From NCBI GenBank assembly GCA_021807675.1, contig JAKBCR010000004.1, positions 1-64,000 on the forward strand: a stretch of 64,000 nucleotides of DNA, given 5' to 3'. The DNA is from Pseudomonadota bacterium (GTDB taxonomy: Bacteria > Pseudomonadota > Gammaproteobacteria > Steroidobacterales > Steroidobacteraceae). The notes under the pieces are model-generated. The model was not told the DNA's origin. It worked only from the letters and a program-made list of their open reading frames with translations, and searched no databases. The translations under genes and the position numbers were made by a program. How positions within the stretch are numbered: the stretch's first letter is position 1; every line of letters starts with the position of its first letter. Shown one piece after another: positions 22,074 to 32,598 of this stretch.

Positions 22074-22119
22074 GCACCATTGCAGTGCCACAATACGCCT
22101 CGGCGCACCCACATGGCGC
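22074..22119 (+). promoter_or_regulatory. Two predicted NtrC-binding sites upstream of glnA
   Basis: GCACCATTGCAGTGC (22074-22088) matches the NtrC half-site pattern GCAC-N7-GTGC exactly. GCACCCACATGGCGC (22105-22119) matches with one mismatch. Their centres are 31 bp apart, three helical turns, as expected for cooperative enhancer binding. Confidence 0.72.
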
Positions 22120-22172
22120 ACCGGCAAGAGCCCAGGGGCTGCTAACCCTTTGATTTTTAGAGCAGCTCAAGC

Positions 22173-22188
22173 TGGCACACTGCCTGCA
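22173..22188 (+). promoter_or_regulatory. Predicted sigma-54 promoter of glnA
   Basis: TGGCACACTGCCTGCA matches the sigma-54 consensus TGGCACG-N4-TTGCW, with the -24 GG and -12 GC at the required 10-nt spacing. It lies 60-100 bp downstream of the NtrC sites. Transcription would start near 22199. Confidence 0.78.
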
Positions 22189-22355
22189 CTGCCACTGCGC
22201 GTCAACCGTTTGCCCCGAGCGACCGCCTTCTAGTCCGCACCGCAGAGGGCCGTGCCACTGGCCATCCGTGGCGGCAGGGCCCCCGGCCCGCACATCCGTG
22301 TGCGGGCGCTCGCTTGAAAGGCACCGGCTCGCCCATCCTTTTTTCCGGAGGAGAT

Positions 22356-23765
22356 ATGACACCGACCGATGTGCTCAAGCTGATCAAAGAAAAAGAAATC
22401 AAGTTCGCGGACCTGAGATTCACCGACACGCGCGGCAAAGAGCAGCACGTGACCATTCCCGCGCGCCTGGTCGATGAGGACCTGTTCCGCGACGGCAAGA
22501 TGTTCGACGGCTCCTCCATCGCCGGCTGGAAGGGGATCAACGAGTCGGACATGATCCTGATGCCGGAGGCCCATACGGCGGTCATCGATCCGTTCTTCGA
22601 AGACGCGACGATCAACATCCGCTGCGATGTGATCGAGCCGGCCACCATGCAGGGCTACGAGCGCGACCCGCGCTCCCTCGCGAAGCGCGCTGAAGCGTAC
22701 CTCAAGTCCACGGGCATTGCGGATCATGCTCTCTTCGGGCCGGAGAACGAGTTCTTCATCTTCGACAGCGTGCGCTTCGGAAATGACATGCGCGGCTGCT
22801 TCTACGCCATCGACTCCGTACAGGGCGCGTGGAGCTCCGGCACGGAGTACGCCGACGGCAATCGCGGCCACCGTCCCGGCATCAAAGGCGGGTACTTCCC
22901 TGTGCCTCCGGTCGATGCGTTCCAGGACATCCGCTCGGCGATGTGTCTGGCCCTCGAGGATCTCGGGCTGAAGGTCGAAGTGCACCATCACGAAGTCGCG
23001 ACCGCCGGCCAGAGCGAGATCGGCGTCGGCGCCGGCACTCTCGTGCAGAAGGCCGACCAGGTGCAGATCCTGAAGTATGCGGTCCTCAACGTAGCCCAAC
23101 GCTACGGCAAGACAGCCACCTTCATGCCTAAGCCCCTCGTCGGCGACAACGGCAGCGGCATGCACGTTCACCAGTCGCTGCAGAAGGAAGGCAAGGCTCT
23201 CTTCGCCGGCGACAAGTACGGTGGCCTCTCGGATCTCGCCCTCTACTACATCGGTGGCGTCATCAAGCACGCGCGGGCGCTCAATGCCTTCACCAACGCC
23301 GGTACCAACAGCTACAAGCGCCTGGTGCCCGGGTTCGAGGCGCCCGTGATGCTCGCGTATTCCGCGCGCAATCGCTCGGCCTCCATCCGTATTCCGTGGG
23401 TGTCGAACCCGAAGGCGCGCCGCATCGAAGTGCGCTTCCCGGACTCGAGCGCGAATCCCTACTTCGCGTTCGCGGCGATGATGATGGCGGGCCTCGATGG
23501 CATCCAGAACAAGATCCACCCCGGCGAACCCGCCGACAAGGATCTCTACGATCTCGAGCCGGAGGAAGCCAGGCACATCCCGACGGTGTGCCATTCGCTC
23601 GACATGGCGATCGATTATCTCGACAAGGATCGCGAGTTCCTGACCCGCGGCGGTGTGTTCACCAATGACGTGATCGATGCGTACATCGGCCTGAAGATGC
23701 AGGAGATGACGCGCTTCCGTATGGCGACCCACCCGGTGGAGATGGAGCTCTACTACAGCTGCTGA
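22356..23765 (+). CDS. glnA: Glutamine synthetase type I (GSI-beta)
   Basis: 469 residues from ATG 22356, preceded by GGAGGAG. It condenses ammonia and glutamate to glutamine using ATP. It shows [18 protein letters not shown] (49-66), the ATP-binding [17 protein letters not shown] and NRSASIRIP. Tyr398 in [10 protein letters not shown] is the expected adenylylation site, so activity is probably controlled by GlnE as well as by NtrC-dependent transcription. The ntrBC genes follow after a DUF4124 gene. Confidence 0.98.
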   Translation: MTPTDVLKLIKEKEIKFADLRFTDTRGKEQHVTIPARLVDEDLFRDGKMFDGSSIAGWKGINESDMILMPEAHTAVIDPFFEDATINIRCDVIEPATMQGYERDPRSLAKRAEAYLKSTGIADHALFGPENEFFIFDSVRFGNDMRGCFYAIDSVQGAWSSGTEYADGNRGHRPGIKGGYFPVPPVDAFQDIRSAMCLALEDLGLKVEVHHHEVATAGQSEIGVGAGTLVQKADQVQILKYAVLNVAQRYGKTATFMPKPLVGDNGSGMHVHQSLQKEGKALFAGDKYGGLSDLALYYIGGVIKHARALNAFTNAGTNSYKRLVPGFEAPVMLAYSARNRSASIRIPWVSNPKARRIEVRFPDSSANPYFAFAAMMMAGLDGIQNKIHPGEPADKDLYDLEPEEARHIPTVCHSLDMAIDYLDKDREFLTRGGVFTNDVIDAYIGLKMQEMTRFRMATHPVEMELYYSC

Positions 23766-23809
23766 TGAACGGAAGGTGAAGCCAGACGCGCTCTCGATCG
23801 GCACCGGAG

Positions 23810-23830
23810 GCTCCCCGCGCTGCGGGGAGC
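23810..23830. terminator. Strong hairpin after glnA
   Basis: GCTCCCCGC-GCT-GCGGGGAGC is a perfect 9-bp stem 45 bp after the glnA stop. It lacks a T-run but may limit read-through from glnA into ntrBC, whose expression is normally lower. Confidence 0.5.
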
Positions 23831-24007
23831 GCTCCGGTTGGGCTGGGGAGCGCGCGATGTCTCCATCCGTCCGTGCGATCGCCGGGACACGGACTGCGAG
23901 CGTCTCGCCGCCACAGATAGGCGGCCTGGACGGCCCGCCAGCGACCGTGGCGGAATATGGACCAGGTCCTTTGTGTCGAACCCGGCATCCGGCTATGCTC
24001 GGGGCCT

Positions 24008-24577
24008 ATGTGCCCCACCCGATTTACCTTAATACGGTCGGTGGCCCTGGCGGCCTTCGGACTGCTCTCCACTGCCGCGCTGGCGGACAATGGCGGTACC
24101 ACGACCGTCTACAAGTGGATCGATGCCCAGGGCGTCATCCACTACAGCGATCAGCCCCATTCCAACGCCCAGAAGTTGGAAATCCAAGGCGCGCAGACTT
24201 TCTCTGCGCCACCCGTGCCGGAGACTTACTCCGCAGCGGCGCCCCCGGAGGCCCAGCCCTCCGGGCCGGTATACCAGAGCTGCTCGATTGCCCAGCCCAC
24301 CGATCAGCAGATGCTGATGAACGTCTATCACACGACTGCGGTGGTGCAGACGTCCCCGGCACTGCGTCCCGGCGACGACATCCACCTCTTCGTCGATGGC
24401 AAGGAGATCGCGGGGTCCGGCACCTCGTTCACCTTTCCGGTCTACCGCGGCCAGCACACCGTGCAGGCCGTGATCGAGGACAGCGTCGGCCAGATCGTCT
24501 GCGAGACGAGCACCGTCACGTTCTACGTGCATCAACCCTCGATCCAAAACCCCCACAATCCCGTCCACCCTCGCTAG
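24008..24577 (+). CDS. DUF4124 domain-containing secreted protein
   Basis: 189 residues from ATG 24008. The N-terminus (about 1-26, ending AALA-DNGG) is a cleavable signal peptide, so the protein is periplasmic or exported. Residues 31-60 (TVYKWIDAQGVIHYSDQPHSN) are the DUF4124 signature. The C-terminal half is beta-rich with three cysteines and is not recognised. Genes of this family are often found next to glnA-ntrBC in gammaproteobacteria; the function is unknown. A weak sigma-70-like pair (TTGTGT 23971, TATGCT 23994, 17-bp spacer) lies immediately upstream. Confidence 0.82.
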   Translation: MCPTRFTLIRSVALAAFGLLSTAALADNGGTTTVYKWIDAQGVIHYSDQPHSNAQKLEIQGAQTFSAPPVPETYSAAAPPEAQPSGPVYQSCSIAQPTDQQMLMNVYHTTAVVQTSPALRPGDDIHLFVDGKEIAGSGTSFTFPVYRGQHTVQAVIEDSVGQIVCETSTVTFYVHQPSIQNPHNPVHPR

Positions 24578-24670
24578 CAGCCGGCAGCACTCCAGCACCA
24601 AGGATCCCGGCGGGGGACCGGACATCAAGGCGCGAGTTCCCGCTGGGTGCGAATGCGCGAGGAGGCTCGC

Positions 24671-25761
24671 GTGGCGGCTGAGTACAACGTTCCCTCGGCC
24701 CTGTCGCATTTCGATCCGGCTGATCTCCTGGACACGCTCTCGACCGGCATCATTGTCCTGGATGCCCAGCTCTGCGCCATCTACGCCAATGTAGCGGCGC
24801 AGGACCTCCTCGCGTTCAGCCTCAACAAGGCGCGCGGCCGGCCCTTCTCGGACTTCCTGCTCGAGGGTAACGGCCTGACCGCGATCCTCCGGCGTGCGCT
24901 CGAGGCCGGTGAAGGCATCGCCGATCGCGAGCTCACCGTCCGCCCGGTCGGCGCGCCACGGGAATCCCGCACCCTCGACATCACCATTACACCGCTCGAG
25001 GGTCAGATCACCGGAAACCACCTGCTCCTGGAGCTGGCCGACACCACCCAGCGGCAACGGATCTCGCGCGAGAACGACCTGCTCGCTCGCCTCGACGGCA
25101 GCCGCCTCATGATTCGCCAGCTCGCCCACGAGATCAAGAATCCCCTCGGCGGTCTGCGCGGGGCCGCGCAGCTCCTCGAGCGCGAGCTGCAGGGCGCCGC
25201 CTTGAAGGAATACACGCGCGTCATCATCGGCGAGGCTGACCGACTGGCCGCGCTGGTCGATTCCATCGCAGGCCCCAAGCGCGTCCCGCAGAAATCACCG
25301 ACCAACGTGCACGAAGTCTGCGAGCACGTGTATCACCTGCTGCGGGCGGAGGCGGGGTCCGCGATCCACATCGAGCGTGACTACGATCCGAGCCTGCCCA
25401 ACGCCATGCTCGATCGTAACCAGATCATTCAGGCACTGCTCAACGTGGCCCGCAACGCCATGCAGGCGCTGGGTGCTCGCGGCCGCCTCGTGCTGCGCAC
25501 GCGTGTGCTCTCCAACGTCAGTATCGGGGCGGCTCGCCATCGGCTGGTGGCCAGCGTGCAGGTGGAGGATGACGGCCCGGGCATCCCGGAGGAGCTGCGC
25601 GCGAGCATTTTCTATCCGCTGGTGACGGGCCGCCCGGATGGCACCGGGCTCGGCCTCGCCGTCGCGCAGGAGCTCGTGTCCCGCAACGGCGGTCTCATCG
25701 AGTTCGACAGCGAGCCGGGGCGGACCGTGTTCACACTTCTATTGCCGATCGGAGATCCCGC

Positions 25762-25765
<4 letters not shown>
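24671..25765 (+). CDS. ntrB: Nitrogen regulation sensor histidine kinase NtrB (GlnL)
   Basis: 364 residues from GTG 24671, chosen because GAGGAGG ends 6 nt upstream; GTG 24647 and ATG 24653 are alternatives. It has a PAS domain (about 15-115), the H-box RQLAHEIKNPLGG with phospho-accepting His153, and an ATPase domain with N, G1 (DDGPGIP) and G2 (GTGLGLAVAQ) boxes. It has no membrane helix, so it is cytoplasmic. It phosphorylates NtrC under nitrogen limitation. The stop overlaps the ntrC start (ATGA). Confidence 0.95.
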
Positions 25766-27195
<1,430 letters not shown>

Positions 27196-27362
27196 CCGAG
27201 TCGCGGCGGGGCGGCCCGGCTCGGCCGGATGGCGCCCAGCCGCAGGATCTCGGCGGTGCGCTGATTGACCCCCGCCTGGGCCGGGCATAGGCTGCGCGCC
27301 ATTCGATCCCAACTCCGGCCGTATCCGCCGGATGCGCCCCGCCAACCGAGAGCCGCGCCGCG

Positions 27363-28682
27363 ATGAGAACGATATACGACCAATGGATGAAGGATACGGC
27401 TGCCTTGGCGCGTCCCCGCAGCACGGAGCTGAAGGCGGTGGATGCGGCACTGAAAACCTACGAGCACGCGGTGGAGCATTCGCCGGGCTCGGTCCTGGGG
27501 GAGAAACGGGCACTGCAGCGGGCGCTCGAGGGCTGGAAGGCCGCGCAGAAGGCGAAGGGGCAGGACTGGCGCTCGAGCGTGCGCAACAAGCTGAAGGCCG
27601 TCGAGAGGCTCCATGCCGAGCTCGGCCAGATCATCACCGGCGCCGGCGGACTCAACAGTCAGGGCGAGGTCATGGATACCGAAGAAGCGCGCGCCCGCAG
27701 GATCGTTGCGGAGGCGATCAGGCAGAACACCGGCAAGATGTTCCGCGGCCGCAAGCTGACCGTCAAAAACTCCAAGGCGCTCGCGACCCTCAATGACGTG
27801 CGCAGCGCGATGTCGAGCTTCAAGACCGCCTGCGGCAAGGTCCAGAGCGCCGCGAGCGGGGCCACCTCCCCGGGCCTTGCGCAGCAGGTGCAGAGCATGC
27901 TCGTGAGCCTCTTCGGGGACGCCACCGCTGCCCAGGTCCAGGAGGCGCTGGGACCGCTCTTCGCGGAGTTTCTCACCAATGTCACGCCCTTCGTGGGCGC
28001 GATCAAGTCCGGCGCCAAGGCCGTCCTGAACTGGGCGCAGGCGGCCAAGTCGCTTTACATGAAATCGAAGATCCAGGACGGCGTCGGATCGTTCGCGCCC
28101 GGCGACCCCGTGGCCGCTTTCGAGGCGATCGTCAGGATCCAGCAGCGGGAAATCAACAGCTACGCCGCCTCCGCCTCCGTCTACACGGTCTGCGCCACGG
28201 CCAAGGCCGCATTCACCGCGGCGGACTTCGGGGCGGTGAGCGGCGCTGTGCTCGGCGCGGCCGAGACGCTCGCCGTGCTGGTGCAGAAGATCTACCTCTT
28301 CGCGCGCGACTGGACCGAGATGAGCGAGGCCAACGAGCTGCTGGAGGCCGGCGTGTGCGACCTCGGCCTCTTCAAGACTTGTCCGCTGCTCGGCTGCTAT
28401 CTGATCGCCAACTCCGATACCAGTGCGATCATCAACATGGCCGTGGGCGACTACGGCCGGGCCGGCTGGATGTTCGAGGTCGAGGCCATGGTGGCGAAGG
28501 CCCGGCCGGCTTTCGACAAGGCGCGCTCGGTGATCCGGGAGTCACGCTACGAGATCGCCGCGATGAGCGGCATGAAAGGGGCGGCCGTCGATCGGACAGC
28601 CAAGACCCTCGGCGTCCCGACGGGAAAGCTTACCGGCCTCATCGCCGACGTCACTGCCAAGATTGACCGGGTAGGGGCTTAG
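27363..28682 (+). CDS. Unrecognised protein at the T6SS border (possible effector)
   Basis: 439 residues with no family I can name. The N-terminal third is charged and helical, with a Trp-rich spaced motif (IYDQWMK, LEGWKAAQKAKGQDWRSSVRNK). The middle (about 180-230) and the segment around 275-315 (AAFTAADFGAVSGAVLGAAETLAVLVQK) are Ala/Gly-rich and hydrophobic enough to enter a membrane. The C-terminal third contains clustered cysteines (CDLGLFKTCPLLGC). It has no signal peptide. It stands alone between ntrC and tssA, about 260 bp before tssA across a palindrome-rich gap. An effector or accessory role is inference from position only. Confidence 0.6.
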   Translation: MRTIYDQWMKDTAALARPRSTELKAVDAALKTYEHAVEHSPGSVLGEKRALQRALEGWKAAQKAKGQDWRSSVRNKLKAVERLHAELGQIITGAGGLNSQGEVMDTEEARARRIVAEAIRQNTGKMFRGRKLTVKNSKALATLNDVRSAMSSFKTACGKVQSAASGATSPGLAQQVQSMLVSLFGDATAAQVQEALGPLFAEFLTNVTPFVGAIKSGAKAVLNWAQAAKSLYMKSKIQDGVGSFAPGDPVAAFEAIVRIQQREINSYAASASVYTVCATAKAAFTAADFGAVSGAVLGAAETLAVLVQKIYLFARDWTEMSEANELLEAGVCDLGLFKTCPLLGCYLIANSDTSAIINMAVGDYGRAGWMFEVEAMVAKARPAFDKARSVIRESRYEIAAMSGMKGAAVDRTAKTLGVPTGKLTGLIADVTAKIDRVGA

Positions 28683-28692
28683 ATGACGCGTC

Positions 28693-28802
28693 GGATCCGG
28701 GCTTTGCGCTGCGCAGCCCCTGCTGCGCGCAAAGCTCCGGGGTGCCGTCCATGGCCACCCGTGCGACGCATGCGTCGCACTCTGCCCGGCCCAGCGCTGC
28801 TT
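28693..28802. repeat. Palindromic repeat upstream of the T6SS operon
   Basis: This element is related to the left-edge repeat: the same GGATCCGGGCT (28693-28703) and CTGCCCGGCC block (28782-28802) flank an expanded middle. The middle holds a bulged inverted repeat of GCTTTGCGC and the perfect 20-bp palindrome GTGCGACGCATGCGTCGCAC (28761-28780). The outer CCGGGC/GCCCGG can pair across the insertion. The remaining 28803-28940 shows no gene and should contain the T6SS promoter, which I cannot place. Confidence 0.7.
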
Positions 28803-28940
28803 CGAGCAATTCACGTCCGGGCATAACTACCGTGTGGACTGGCGTCGAGGTAGTATTGGGGCGGCACCCCGGCCTGGCCGGGGGCGAGGGAACGATGTCC
28901 AGGGGGCCTTCCGGCGCAGCGAAATGAGAACCACGAGCGC

Positions 28941-29933
28941 ATGAGCCGCGACTTGCAAGCTCTGGTCGATCCGATTTCCGCCGACGCACCCTGTGGCGCG
29001 GATCTCGAGGATACCCAGCTTCTCGCCAGCTTCGATGCCTTCCGGCTCTTTGGCAGCGCGACGCCGCTGCCGCCCGAGACGGAGTGGCGCGCCATCCGCG
29101 ACCGCTCGCTCGAGGCGCTCGCCCAAAGCCAGGACCTGAGGCTCCTGGCGCACCTCGCCGCCGCCGTGCTGCGCATCGAGGGGCTGGCGGACTTCTGCGC
29201 CACGGTCACCATCGCTGACCGCTGGCTCTCGGAGCGCTGGGACCTGGTTTATCCCCGGGTGGATGAGGACGCTCTGCTGCGCAAGAACGCGCTCAACTGC
29301 CTTGCCGATCGCATGGGCATCGTCGATGCCGTCCGCCGCGCGCCGATCGTCACCCATCGCCAGCTCGGGTCCTTCAGCCTGCGCGACCTCGAGCTCGCCA
29401 ACGGGGAGCTGACCCCGACGGAAGCGGACACGAATCGGCCCGGCCTCTCGCAGATCGAGGCGACCCTGGCCGGCTGCGCCGTCGAGGAGCTATCGACGCT
29501 GAGCGAGCGAATCCGGGCGGCAACGGCGGCTCTTCGGAACGTCGTCACAGTCATGCAGGCGCAGGGAGGCTACGATTCGGCGCCGGACTTCGATCCGCTG
29601 CTGAAGCCGCTGCTACGTATAGAGAAGCTGCTTACCGGCCATCTGGCGGCACAGCCGGCCGCGGCCGCGGCTGCGGATGGGGTGGTCAGCGGCACTGGGG
29701 GCGCGCCTTTGGGGACACCGGGCGAAATCCGCTCCCGGCAGGATGCCATCCGAGCGATCGCTGCCGTGAGCGCCTTTTTCCGGCAGCACGAGCCGTCGAG
29801 TCCCGTGCCCCTCCTGCTCGAGCGGGCGAAGCGGCTCGTGTCGATGAGCTTCATGGAGGTACTCGAGGACATGGCGCCGGACGGCCTCTCGCAGGTCAGG
29901 CTGATCGGCGGGATACGCGAAGAGGGACAGTGA
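28941..29933 (+). CDS. tssA: T6SS protein TssA (ImpA N-terminal domain)
   Basis: 330 residues. The ImpA_N domain is clear (ISADAPCGADLEDTQLLASFDAFRLFG, about 12-40). The C-terminal part carries EPSSPVPLLLERAKRLVSMSFMEVL, as in short TssA proteins of the P. aeruginosa TssA1 type. TssA binds the baseplate and sheath and helps prime tail assembly. It is first in a tightly spaced operon. Confidence 0.93.
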   Translation: MSRDLQALVDPISADAPCGADLEDTQLLASFDAFRLFGSATPLPPETEWRAIRDRSLEALAQSQDLRLLAHLAAAVLRIEGLADFCATVTIADRWLSERWDLVYPRVDEDALLRKNALNCLADRMGIVDAVRRAPIVTHRQLGSFSLRDLELANGELTPTEADTNRPGLSQIEATLAGCAVEELSTLSERIRAATAALRNVVTVMQAQGGYDSAPDFDPLLKPLLRIEKLLTGHLAAQPAAAAAADGVVSGTGGAPLGTPGEIRSRQDAIRAIAAVSAFFRQHEPSSPVPLLLERAKRLVSMSFMEVLEDMAPDGLSQVRLIGGIREEGQ

Positions 29934-29986
29934 GCCGCCGCGGGCGGCGCGAACCGAACTGAGTCACTAGAGTAAGGGGTCATCCC

Positions 29987-30496
29987 GTGGCCAAGGCAAG
30001 CAGTCAGAAATTCATCGCACGCAACCGCGCTCCGCGGGTGCAAATCGAGTACGACGTCGAGCTCTACGGGGCGCAGAAGAAGGTTCAAGTCCCCTTCGTG
30101 ATGGGTGTGATGGCGGACCTGTCGGGCGATCCCGCCGAGCCGCTCCCGGCGGTCGACGAGCGCAAGTACCTCTCGGTCGATATCGACAACTTCGACGAGC
30201 GGATGAAGTCGATGAAGCCCCGGGTGGCTTTCCAAGTCCCGAATACCCTGACGGGCGAGGGCTCGCTCAACGTGGACATCACTTTCGAGAGCATGGATGA
30301 CTTCTCGCCCGCGGCAGTGGCGCGCAAGGTCGCGGCCCTGGGGAAGCTCCTCGAGGCGCGCTCGCAGCTCGCCAACCTCATCACCTACATGGACGGCAAG
30401 GCGGGCGCCGAGGAGCTCATCTCCAAGGTGTTGAATGACCCGGCGCTGCTGAAATCGCTGGCCGAGAAGGCCAAGCCGCAGGGCTCGGGCGAATAG
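29987..30496 (+). CDS. tssB: T6SS contractile sheath small subunit TssB (VipA)
   Basis: 169 residues from GTG 29987, with AAGGGG upstream. Typical features are the start SSQKFIARNRAPRVQIEYDVE, the middle FVMGVMADLSGDP and FQVPNTL. It pairs with TssC to form the sheath that contracts to drive Hcp and VgrG out. tssC follows after 25 bp. Confidence 0.96.
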   Translation: MAKASSQKFIARNRAPRVQIEYDVELYGAQKKVQVPFVMGVMADLSGDPAEPLPAVDERKYLSVDIDNFDERMKSMKPRVAFQVPNTLTGEGSLNVDITFESMDDFSPAAVARKVAALGKLLEARSQLANLITYMDGKAGAEELISKVLNDPALLKSLAEKAKPQGSGE

Positions 30497-30521
30497 CCCG
30501 CCCCACCGACGGAGAAACGCA

Positions 30522-32015
30522 ATGGCTGACGCCAAGACGCAAGCACCTGCACCGGGCGCCGCAGCGCTCGAGGCCGACCAGTTGACTTCGCTCCTGCAAA
30601 AGGAGTTCAAGCCGAAGACCGACCGAGCGCGCTCCGAGGTCGAGACCGCGGTCCGCACCCTCGCCGAGCAGGCGTTGCGCGAGACTGCGGTCGTCTCCGA
30701 GGACGTCGTCGGTACGATCAAGGCGATCATCGCCGAGATCGATCACAAGCTCACGGAGCAGGTCAATCTCATCCTGCACCATGAGAAGTTCCAGCAGCTC
30801 GAGGGCGCCTGGCGCGGCCTGAGCTATCTCGTCAACAACACGGAGACCGACGAGATGCTCAAGATCCGTGTCCTGAACATCTCGAAGAAGGACTTCGGCA
30901 AGACGCTCAAGAAATACAAGGGCGTGGCGTGGGACCAGAGCCCCATCTTCAAGAAGCTCTACGAGGAGGAGTACGGACAACTCGGCGGCGAGCCCTTCGG
31001 CTGCCTGGTCGGCGACTACCAGTTCGATCACACGCCGCCCGACGTGGAGCTGCTCGGCCAGGTTGCGCAGATCGCGGCTGCCGCCCACGCGCCGTTCATC
31101 GCTGCCGCCGGGCCCTCTCTCATGGGGATGGATTCCTGGCAGCAGCTCGCCAATCCCCGCGACCTGGGCAAGATTTTCGGCGCTCCGGACTATGCCGCGT
31201 GGCGCTCGCTGCGCGAGTCGGACGATGCGAAGTACGTGGGGCTCGCCATGCCACGCTTCCTCGCCCGGCTTCCCTACGGCGCCAAGACCTCGCCGGTGGA
31301 GGAGTTCGATTTCGAGGAGGACACCGGCACTGGCGACCATTCGAGGTATACCTGGGCCAATTCCGCGTATGCGATGGCCGTCAACGTCAACCGCTCCTTC
31401 AAGCTCTACGGCTGGTGCTCGCAGATCCGAGGCGTCGAGTCCGGCGGAGCTGTCGAAGGGTTGCCGGTGCATACCTTCCCGAGCGATGACGGCGGCGTGG
31501 ACATGAAGTGCCCCACCGAGATCGCGATCAGCGACCGGCGCGAGGCGGAGCTCGCCAACTGTGGGCTGATGCCGCTCATCCATCGCAAGAACACCGACGT
31601 GGCGGCCTTCATCGGCGCGCAGTCGCTGCAGAAGCCGGCCGAATACACCGATCCCGATGCGAGCGCCAACGCCCGGCTGTCGGCCCGCCTCCCTTATCTC
31701 TTCGCGAGCTGCCGTTTCGCGCACTACCTGAAATGCATGGTCCGCGACAAGGTCGGCTCCTTCAAGGAGCGGGCGGACATGGAGCGCTATCTCTCCGACT
31801 GGATCAAAGGCTATGTGCTCGGCAATCCGGAGAACGCCGGCGACAGCCTCAAGGCACAGAAGCCGCTGGCCGGAGCGGAGGTGAAGGTCGAGGAAGTCGA
31901 AGGTAACCCCGGGTACTACAGCGCGAAGTTCTATCTGCGCCCCCATTATCAGCTCGAGGGCGTCAACGTTACGCTGAGCCTGGTGTCCCGACTGCCGTCG
32001 CAGAAGGCGGCCTGA
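30522..32015 (+). CDS. tssC: T6SS contractile sheath large subunit TssC (VipB)
   Basis: 497 residues, the usual length, ending FYLRPHYQLEGVNVTLSLVSRLP. It contains the conserved EGAWRGLSYLVNNTETD and NPRDLGKIF regions. It forms the sheath with TssB and is recycled by ClpV after contraction. Confidence 0.97.
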   Translation: MADAKTQAPAPGAAALEADQLTSLLQKEFKPKTDRARSEVETAVRTLAEQALRETAVVSEDVVGTIKAIIAEIDHKLTEQVNLILHHEKFQQLEGAWRGLSYLVNNTETDEMLKIRVLNISKKDFGKTLKKYKGVAWDQSPIFKKLYEEEYGQLGGEPFGCLVGDYQFDHTPPDVELLGQVAQIAAAAHAPFIAAAGPSLMGMDSWQQLANPRDLGKIFGAPDYAAWRSLRESDDAKYVGLAMPRFLARLPYGAKTSPVEEFDFEEDTGTGDHSRYTWANSAYAMAVNVNRSFKLYGWCSQIRGVESGGAVEGLPVHTFPSDDGGVDMKCPTEIAISDRREAELANCGLMPLIHRKNTDVAAFIGAQSLQKPAEYTDPDASANARLSARLPYLFASCRFAHYLKCMVRDKVGSFKERADMERYLSDWIKGYVLGNPENAGDSLKAQKPLAGAEVKVEEVEGNPGYYSAKFYLRPHYQLEGVNVTLSLVSRLPSQKAA

Positions 32016-32086
32016 GCCGATCGCACGGCGTGACAGCGCCGGCGCGCTCGTTCAACAAGTTCAATTAATACGGGAGTCTTGCATCG

Positions 32087-32566
32087 ATGGCAGCCGACAT
32101 GTTTTTGAGCCTGGATGGAATCAAGGGCGAATCCTCGGATTCCAAGCACAAGGGCGAGATCGATATCCTGTCCTTCTCCTGGGGAATGGCGCAGATGGGC
32201 AGCGGCCATCGCGGCACCGGCTCGGGCACAGGCAAGGTGGACATCGCCGACATCACCATCACCAAATTCATCGACAAGGCCTCGCCGTCGCTCATGACGG
32301 CCTGCGCTACCGGCGAGCACATCGCCAAAGGGAAGTTCACGGTCCGCAAATCCGGCGGCACGCCGCTCGATTACCTGACGCTCGACATGGAGAAGATCTT
32401 CGTATCGAGCTACCAGACCGGCGGCTCCGGCGGTGAGCTGCTGATGGAGACGATCGCGCTCAACTTCGTCAAGGTGAAGCTCGAGTACTGGACCCAGACC
32501 GACAAGGGCGCCAAGGGCGAGAACGCCAACTTCTCCTGGGATATCGCCCAGCACGAGAAGTTCTGA
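32087..32566 (+). CDS. hcp: T6SS inner tube protein Hcp (TssD)
   Basis: 159 residues with the Hcp1-type start MFLSLDGIKGESSDSKHKGEID and the typical beta-barrel pattern to the end. Hcp hexamers stack into the tube propelled by the sheath and can carry small effectors. It lies 71 bp after tssC, where extra translation or promoter signals could raise its level; none is clear. Confidence 0.97.
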   Translation: MAADMFLSLDGIKGESSDSKHKGEIDILSFSWGMAQMGSGHRGTGSGTGKVDIADITITKFIDKASPSLMTACATGEHIAKGKFTVRKSGGTPLDYLTLDMEKIFVSSYQTGGSGGELLMETIALNFVKVKLEYWTQTDKGAKGENANFSWDIAQHEKF

Positions 32567-32598
32567 CGCGCCGGCGGGATGCCCCGCCGGGACGGCCG

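Larger units (their letters stand above)
21948..22355. other. glnA upstream regulatory interval
   Basis: This 408-bp intergenic region sits between divergent glyQ and glnA. It holds the NtrC sites and sigma-54 promoter listed separately. A leader of about 155 nt then follows, containing GCCATCCGTGGC (22261-22272) and the perfect hairpin CCCGCACA-TCCG-TGTGCGGG (22287-22306). No gene is seen. Confidence 0.6.

Noticed and set aside
22230-23804. 524-residue minus-strand frame opposite glnA
   Set aside because: It is antisense to a full-length glutamine synthetase and shows no domain of its own.
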